Under the pieces are notes generated by a model, which did not search any database, had not been told where the DNA came from, and saw only the letters and a program-made list of their open reading frames with translations. Positions 59,756-64,000 of a stretch of DNA of 64,000 bases are shown here, piece by piece. Every line of letters begins with the position of its first letter. Positions within the stretch are counted from its first letter, which is position 1. A program made the position numbers and the translations under genes. Source of the stretch: Mnemiopsis leidyi (Eukaryota > Ctenophora > Tentaculata > Lobata > Bolinopsidae); assembly GCA_000226015.1 (NCBI GenBank), contig JH153223.1:30652-94651 (forward strand), written 5' to 3'.

Positions 59756-62700
59756 GTAATATAAAAATTTGATACCTTGCAATTATTGTGAGAGTTTTTA
59801 AATCATTATATTATATATTTATACAAATATGAGAGGCATAGGTAGATGAATGAGTTGTTAGTTCAAGTGTACAGTTGTAACAAGTAAATGTAATTGTAAA
59901 ATAAATTCTCAACACTGAATAATTTAGTGCTGCAGATGTCAGTTTTCTGCTATATCTGAGACATTTATTTCTATACCTGCATATTACTCTTTTTATTTGA
60001 TAGAATATTAAAGCCTGGAATGTTCCAATTAATTAAATTGCCTTTCAATCCACTGCACTTCACAACATGTATTACCACTTTTACACTAACATGCCTCCTG
60101 TGTTTTTTAACTTTATAACTGGTTTATTTCCACACACACTTTTACCTAGGTTTTCTCACATCACCTTCATAGCTATTACATAGAATGCCACAGTATGATC
60201 CCATCACTGATCCTGGCCCTTCATCTTCACTCATGTATCTCAGAGAAACTGGAAGATCATTAATAAAATCACGCACAAAAGAGGAATGGGGTAAATTAAT
60301 TGTAACCCGCTTTACATTTTGTATTCCCAGGACCATTTGTTTGTCACGGTGGTGAATTCGAAAATTGGCGCTTTTCTGGGATTATAAGTAAAATTGACAA
60401 ACCTCTGTGACAAATTAACATAAAATCACTCTCCCGCAACAAGTCCAGGAGTTTCATGTCTCATAAATTTTGATCTAATATATGACCAAACGTTATAAAA
60501 TTTGACCCAACCTTACAAAATTTGACCAAATGTTATACTAGTGTTGTGGTGTTTTTTGTATCCTAGTAACTTAACCACGACTTGCCAATCACCTGACCCA
60601 TCATGCAGTTGAAGCTGCTATGATATGATTGTATCAAATCACACAGATCATTTGAATAAGTAGCTTATGATTATTATATTTATTCATATAAAAAAAACTT
60701 GCCAAACAGTTAAAAAAATTGTGATTTGAATCTATGACCCTGAAACTTCACAAAATTAGCAAATTTTCCCGCCGAATGGACACAGAAATTTAAAGTATTT
60801 GCGGCGACAATGCTGCAAAATTAGCAAATTTTGTAGCGACATGATTGACTAACAAATGGCCCTGTGCACTCCTTATGTGTTGTGTATTGTTGCGATAATA
60901 TTATTCTTTTTTTTTGTTACTTTTAGCGCACTGATTTAATCAATAATCATGTCGAATTTTCAGGGAAGATTCTTATCTTCTACTTCTTCTTCTATTCTTG
61001 TCTGGCCGCCTTCTTCGCTGTTTGCTTAATGGTGATGCTCATGACCATCGACCCCAAGGTCCCTACAGTTGTTGGACGTACTAATAAACCAAGTAAGCTA
61101 AAATAGTGTTAATAAAAAATGAATAAATTCTAGCATTTATTACACGCTTGATATACATCTATATAATCTTTAAATAAACTCGTTTGTTCATTTAGCTTGA
61201 TCTAGATGTTCAAAACCAGTATGTTTTTAAAAATCAATATTTTAGCAGAAAAAGTCTGTCAATAAAACGCTGCCCCTTTCCTGGTGAGTTAACTAGTGTT
61301 GTTTCAGTGGTTGCTGCCTTTGATACTCGCCTCTATACGATAGACTTTAAAGATAATGTCCAGTTCCTTAAATATAAAGAAGGAGTTCAAGACCTCACAG
61401 ATCTCTACAGTAAGCAATATTATTTACCGCGTGATGCTATTATACCGGTTGAGTAAAACGTGGTATTTGCACTTTTTTGTCATATTACATCACCTTTTTT
61501 CGTATTACTTCACCTTTTTTCGTATTACATCACACTTATAGCCGTATTACATCACCCTTTTCCGTATTACATCACACTTATAGCCGGATTACACACCCTT
61601 TTTCGTATTACTTCACACTTTTAGCCGTATTACATCACCCTTTTTCGTATTACATCACACCTTTGGCCGTATTACTTCACACTTTTGCTATTATTTTCAC
61701 AGTTGTGTCGTATTACTTCACACTTTCTGCTATTATTTTCACAGTTAGTGGCGTTAGTTTCATTCAGTTTTTGCACATGATATCGTCATCTAGTCTTAAG
61801 ATTAAATAAATAAAGTTTAAGCAGCAGTCGTTGAAAAAGCAATTTCTACTCGTGTGCATTGAATTACCGAAACCACGATATCAATATGCCATGAAACAAA
61901 GATTGACACATAATTGAAGTCACAGCTGCTATGTCGGATTTCACAAAATTCATGGCGGATCAAAAAACGATTTTTATTATTATCAAACTTTTCCAATTTT
62001 TATAAATGGCCCAAGGGCACCTTCATAAGATTATAAGTTGCTCAAGAAAAACTTTCCTGGGTCCACCAGGTAAAACATATCTTGCCACTTCTTCCTATCA
62101 GAGGCCAACATTCGTAAACTTAATAGGTCACTAAAATCGTTTAACAAAATATCACGATTTTTCAAGTCAGACTTTAACATCGAACAAAAAACGATTACCA
62201 AAATAAAATTGTCGCGAGGGGTAAAGATCTGGGCACACAGCCAACTCTCCGCAACCTGAAAGCATGTGACATGTCACGTGCCAGTTTATCCGCAGAAATG
62301 ATACCACGTGTACACCACGTGACAAGCCAGTAGCAATAGAAGTCACACGCCGGCACAGCGCGCAACATCAGTGAAACGGCACTGGGAGTGGAACTACCGA
62401 CCCCACTAGACGGTTCCCACGCCTCCTCCAAATAAGTGATACGAGAGAACGTCCTTTTTTCTTGTAATTTCTAGCAACTACCCGCACTGCTTGCTATTTT
62501 TACTTGGTAGATAATATCTTTACATGAATCTGAGGCCTTCTCCAAATACGAGAGAACATCCTTTTATCTTGTCATTGCTAGCAACTGCCTGCAATTTTTA
62601 CTTGGTAAATAATATCGTTACAAACTCTTAAGTGCAAAGTAACAAAATGTTTTCAACTCGGGCTCCGCCCTCGTTGAAAACATATCATTATTCAACTCAG

Positions 62701-63279
62701 CCTTCGGCTTCGGTGAATAATGAGATTTACGCCACTCGCTACGCTCGAGGCGTAAATCATGTTACTTCACACTTACTCGTTATGTAACTTCATATTAGAT
62801 TATCTTGATAAGCTTATGCTAGCTAACACTTATTTGCGTGTGCATAACTCTGATCGGTATAACCCATATTGATAAACAGTACTAAAAAGCAGGGCCGGGT
62901 TTCTGTTATTAAGTATAAACTGAGAACATAACATTTCGTCCAAGAGTCGTTTACTTGATCATAATTATCTTTAGTTTCTCTTTTGTACATTCTAAGGCCT
63001 TAGTTTAGTAGGATCAGCTATTAGACCAAATCTGACTTTATAAATCCATCACAGCACCACAGCTGCGCTTAACAATTTACTTGAACACAGTATGTATTAT
63101 TGTTTAAAATCTGATTCAATTTATTTATTTATAATTTTGCAGAAGGCGATAAACAAGTGAATGAAACGGAATGGTTCCAGTGGAATACTGAAAATCTTGG
63201 CTCAGTATGTGTAGACTCAGCTTATTCTACTAATTCTCCAACGGATATGAAAGCTTGCATCTACGTCGGTCTCAACAGG
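59635..63279 (+). CDS. ATP1B: Na+/K+-ATPase beta subunit, N-terminal part (4 exons, continues beyond window)
   Basis: The beta subunit is a single-pass type II glycoprotein needed for folding, delivery and K+ affinity of the catalytic alpha subunit. Exons 59635-59755, 60964-61092, 61308-61409 and 63143-63279 join in frame (489 nt, 163 residues). The cytosolic segment is MGEEVKEKKPNKYVEGFKGF with a YNPDDHTVFGRGGASW motif. One membrane helix follows at about 43-67 (ILIFYFFFYSCLAAFFAV core). The ectodomain begins DPKVPTVVGRTNKP, and C-x-D...KACIYVGLNR matches the disulfide region with the KLNR-type motif of the family. The last exon ends at a GT donor, so the remaining ectodomain lies to the right. 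TTTCCAG two bases before the ATG may be an acceptor of a 5' UTR intron. An H+/K+-ATPase beta subunit is the alternative. Confidence 0.9.
60482..60542. repeat. 20-22 bp tandem repeat in ATPase intron 1
   Basis: Three imperfect copies of GACCAAACGTTATAAAATTT. The rest of intron 1 holds nothing recognisable. Confidence 0.75.
60964..61092 (+). CDS. ATP1B: ATPase beta subunit exon 2
   Basis: Residues 41-83 plus one base: the transmembrane helix and the first ectodomain residues (TIDPKVPTVVGRTNKP). Acceptor ttttcag, donor A|gtaagc. Confidence 0.92.
61308..61409 (+). CDS. ATP1B: ATPase beta subunit exon 3
   Basis: Residues 84-117 plus one base: MVAAFDTRLYTIDFKDNVQF, then LKYKEGVQDLTDLY. Acceptor gtttcag, donor A|gtaagc. 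Confidence 0.88.
61478..61765. repeat. CGTATTACATCACCCTTTTT minisatellite in ATPase intron 3
   Basis: About ten units of 18-37 bp mixing CGTATTACATCACCC, CGTATTACTTCACACTT and TGCTATTATTTTCACAGTT. TATTACTTCACACTT occurs at 61606, 61670 and 61711. Fourteen of its fifteen bases match the outer stem arm of the cloverleaf structure 1 kb downstream. Confidence 0.85.
62240..62330. promoter_or_regulatory. Triple CACGTG cluster in ATPase intron 3
   Basis: CACGTG at 62275, 62305 and 62316 within 47 bp, with a nearby GCATGTGACATGTCACGTG. A possible intronic enhancer; inference only. Confidence 0.3.
62421..62629. repeat. Tandem duplication of about 114 bp
   Basis: Two copies run from GCCTCCTCCAAATA/GCCTTCTCCAAATA through ACGAGAGAACGTCC/ACGAGAGAACATCC and CTAGCAACT to TTTTTACTTGGTA and AATATC. 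It abuts the left side of the cloverleaf foldback. Confidence 0.85.
62630..62774. repeat. Cloverleaf foldback: outer stem enclosing three perfect hairpins
   Basis: Outer arms AAGTGCAAAGTAACA (62630-62644) and TGTTACTTCACACTT (62760-62774) pair at 13 of 15 positions. Inside, three hairpins follow almost without gaps. The first is ATGTTTTCAAC/GTTGAAAACAT (62647-62657 with 62673-62683), the second TCATTATTCA/TGAATAATGA (62685-62694 with 62714-62723), and the third GATTTACGCC/GGCGTAAATC (62724-62733 with 62749-62758). All three stems are perfect. Each tip is GC-rich and partly self-complementary (GGGCTCCGCCC, GCCTTCGGC, CTCGCTACGCTCG). There is no coding potential. It could be a foldback transposon remnant, a structured RNA or an extruding cruciform. 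Confidence 0.85.
63143..63279 (+). CDS. ATP1B: ATPase beta subunit exon 4
   Basis: Residues 118-163: KGDKQVNETEWFQWNTENLG, then SVCVDSAYSTNSPTDMKACI and YVGLNR. NET is a potential N-glycosylation site. Acceptor ttttgcag, donor AGG|gtaaac. Confidence 0.9.
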
Positions 63280-63341
63280 GTAAACAAACATCTTGTGTGG
63301 TCTGACTTTTCTCAGGGCATATCTTAGGGGTCGGTCACATG

Positions 63342-63373
63342 TGACGTCATGTCACATGTCACATGTGACGTCA
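63342..63373. promoter_or_regulatory. Two palindromic CRE motifs in a 24-bp direct repeat
   Basis: TGACGTCA at 63342-63349 and 63366-63373, each inside CACATGTGACGTCATG. TGACGTCA is the CREB/ATF consensus. It directly precedes the SINE head, so it may be pre-insertion genomic sequence. Confidence 0.4.
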
Positions 63374-63642
63374 TGGGTTGGTGGTGTAGTGGTATCTACC
63401 CCGACTTTCTATGCAGAAGATCGGGGGTTCAATTCCCAGATCCGCCAATCCTAGAGGAGTGAGCTAAGGGCATTTGCCTATGCAATCTTCTTCGGTCGAC
63501 TCAGCCGAATGACCGGGAAACCGTAATTGAGAGTTAAATGAGGAGGGTCTCCGTTAAAAGATCTAGAATCTTCCGGGAGCCCCTTCAGTGTAACTGTAAA
63601 AGCCTGGGTACAGATGTAACAAATACAAATACAAAATACCTA
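63372..63642 (+). mobile_element. tRNA-derived SINE, family B
   Basis: The head 63374-63452 has a good box A region (TGGTGTAGTGG) and box B (GGTTCAATTCC). TTGGTGG can pair with CCGCCAA as an acceptor stem. The body contains AAGGGCATTTGCCTATGC and GACCGGGAAACCGTAATTG. The 3' end is CCCCTTCAGTGTAACTG, then AAAGCCTGGGTACAGATG and a tail of AATACAAATACAAAATAC. The body and tail recur at 57961-58347 and the tail at 55621-55684, which proves a dispersed family. No clear target duplication was found. Confidence 0.75.
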
Positions 63643-63648
63643 GTATAG

Positions 63649-64000
63649 AGGGGGAGGGGGTTTCCAAATGATGAGGGGGGAGGGGGGTTTGGCCAGTGAT
63701 GATGTCATCAAAATTTTTAGGATTTATAGGATTTTTTCGAAAATTTGCTATTTCTTTTGAAAATGTTAATGAAAATTTTACAAAGCAGAAGGAAGATTTT
63801 CAAGTAAAAATTCTGATTCAGAAATCTGGTGAAATACTGTGTTTTCACTGACTTAGTAAGAAAAATTTCAAGAATTACTGCAAATTAAACCAAAAATCAA
63901 AGTTTTTTTGTCATGAAGTTGGGGGGGGGGGGTTCCACGTGTGATGATGTCATTATGGTAATTTACCTGTGACATTGAGGGGGGTTTTGTAATGATGACG
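63649..64000. repeat. G-run modules followed by TGATGATGTCAT
   Basis: Runs of five to twelve G (63649-63691, 63921-63932, 63979-63984) are each followed within about 30 bp by a TGATGATGTCAT-like sequence. The first block, GGGGGAGGGGG plus GGGGGGAGGGGGG, could form a G-quadruplex. The array continues beyond the window. Confidence 0.55.

Overview
The window is nuclear DNA from an invertebrate animal. It is A+T-rich by eye. Its genes have many short exons with GT-AG introns, it is full of minisatellites, and it carries a Na+/K+-ATPase beta-subunit gene, a family typical of metazoans. I cannot name the phylum from sequence alone. No prokaryotic, viral or organellar signature was seen.

Layout. 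(1) 2220-5251, minus: first five coding exons of an ankyrin-repeat protein; the rest of the gene was not found and may lie off the left edge. (2) About 5.3-35 kb: a gene-poor region with many tandem repeats, a 0.9-kb Penelope-type GIY-YIG cassette bounded by a perfect 108-bp inverted repeat (18066-18973), a tRNA-derived SINE with a 13-bp target-site duplication (33162-33439), and recurrent clusters of CACGTG and CCAAT motifs. (3) 35023-53937, minus: a complete GLDC gene (glycine cleavage system P-protein). I assembled 21 coding exons by eye; they total 3051 nt and give an open frame of 1016 residues with the PLP lysine at about position 749. (4) 43039-44343, minus: an intronless UNC93-like membrane-protein gene nested inside the 7-kb intron 10 of GLDC, next to a decayed LINE. 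(5) 54-59.6 kb: a transposon graveyard (ORF1-like remnant, SINE pieces, an inverted-repeat foldback element, a possible pogo/Tigger end). (6) 59635-63279, plus: first four coding exons (163 residues) of the Na+/K+-ATPase beta subunit, continuing off the right edge.

The genes do not form a pathway. GLDC is a mitochondrial matrix enzyme, the beta subunit is a plasma-membrane pump chaperone, and the UNC93-like protein is a polytopic membrane protein. GLDC and the ATPase gene are divergently transcribed.

The most unusual signals are structural. Several intronic minisatellites start at or beside an exon junction, and three repeat the splice site itself: twelve GTAAGT donors in the ankyrin gene, a 20-bp exon-derived unit at GLDC exon 6, and three acceptor copies at GLDC exon 19. 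A 145-bp segment at 62630-62774 folds on paper into a cloverleaf: an outer stem enclosing three contiguous perfect hairpins with GC-rich tips.
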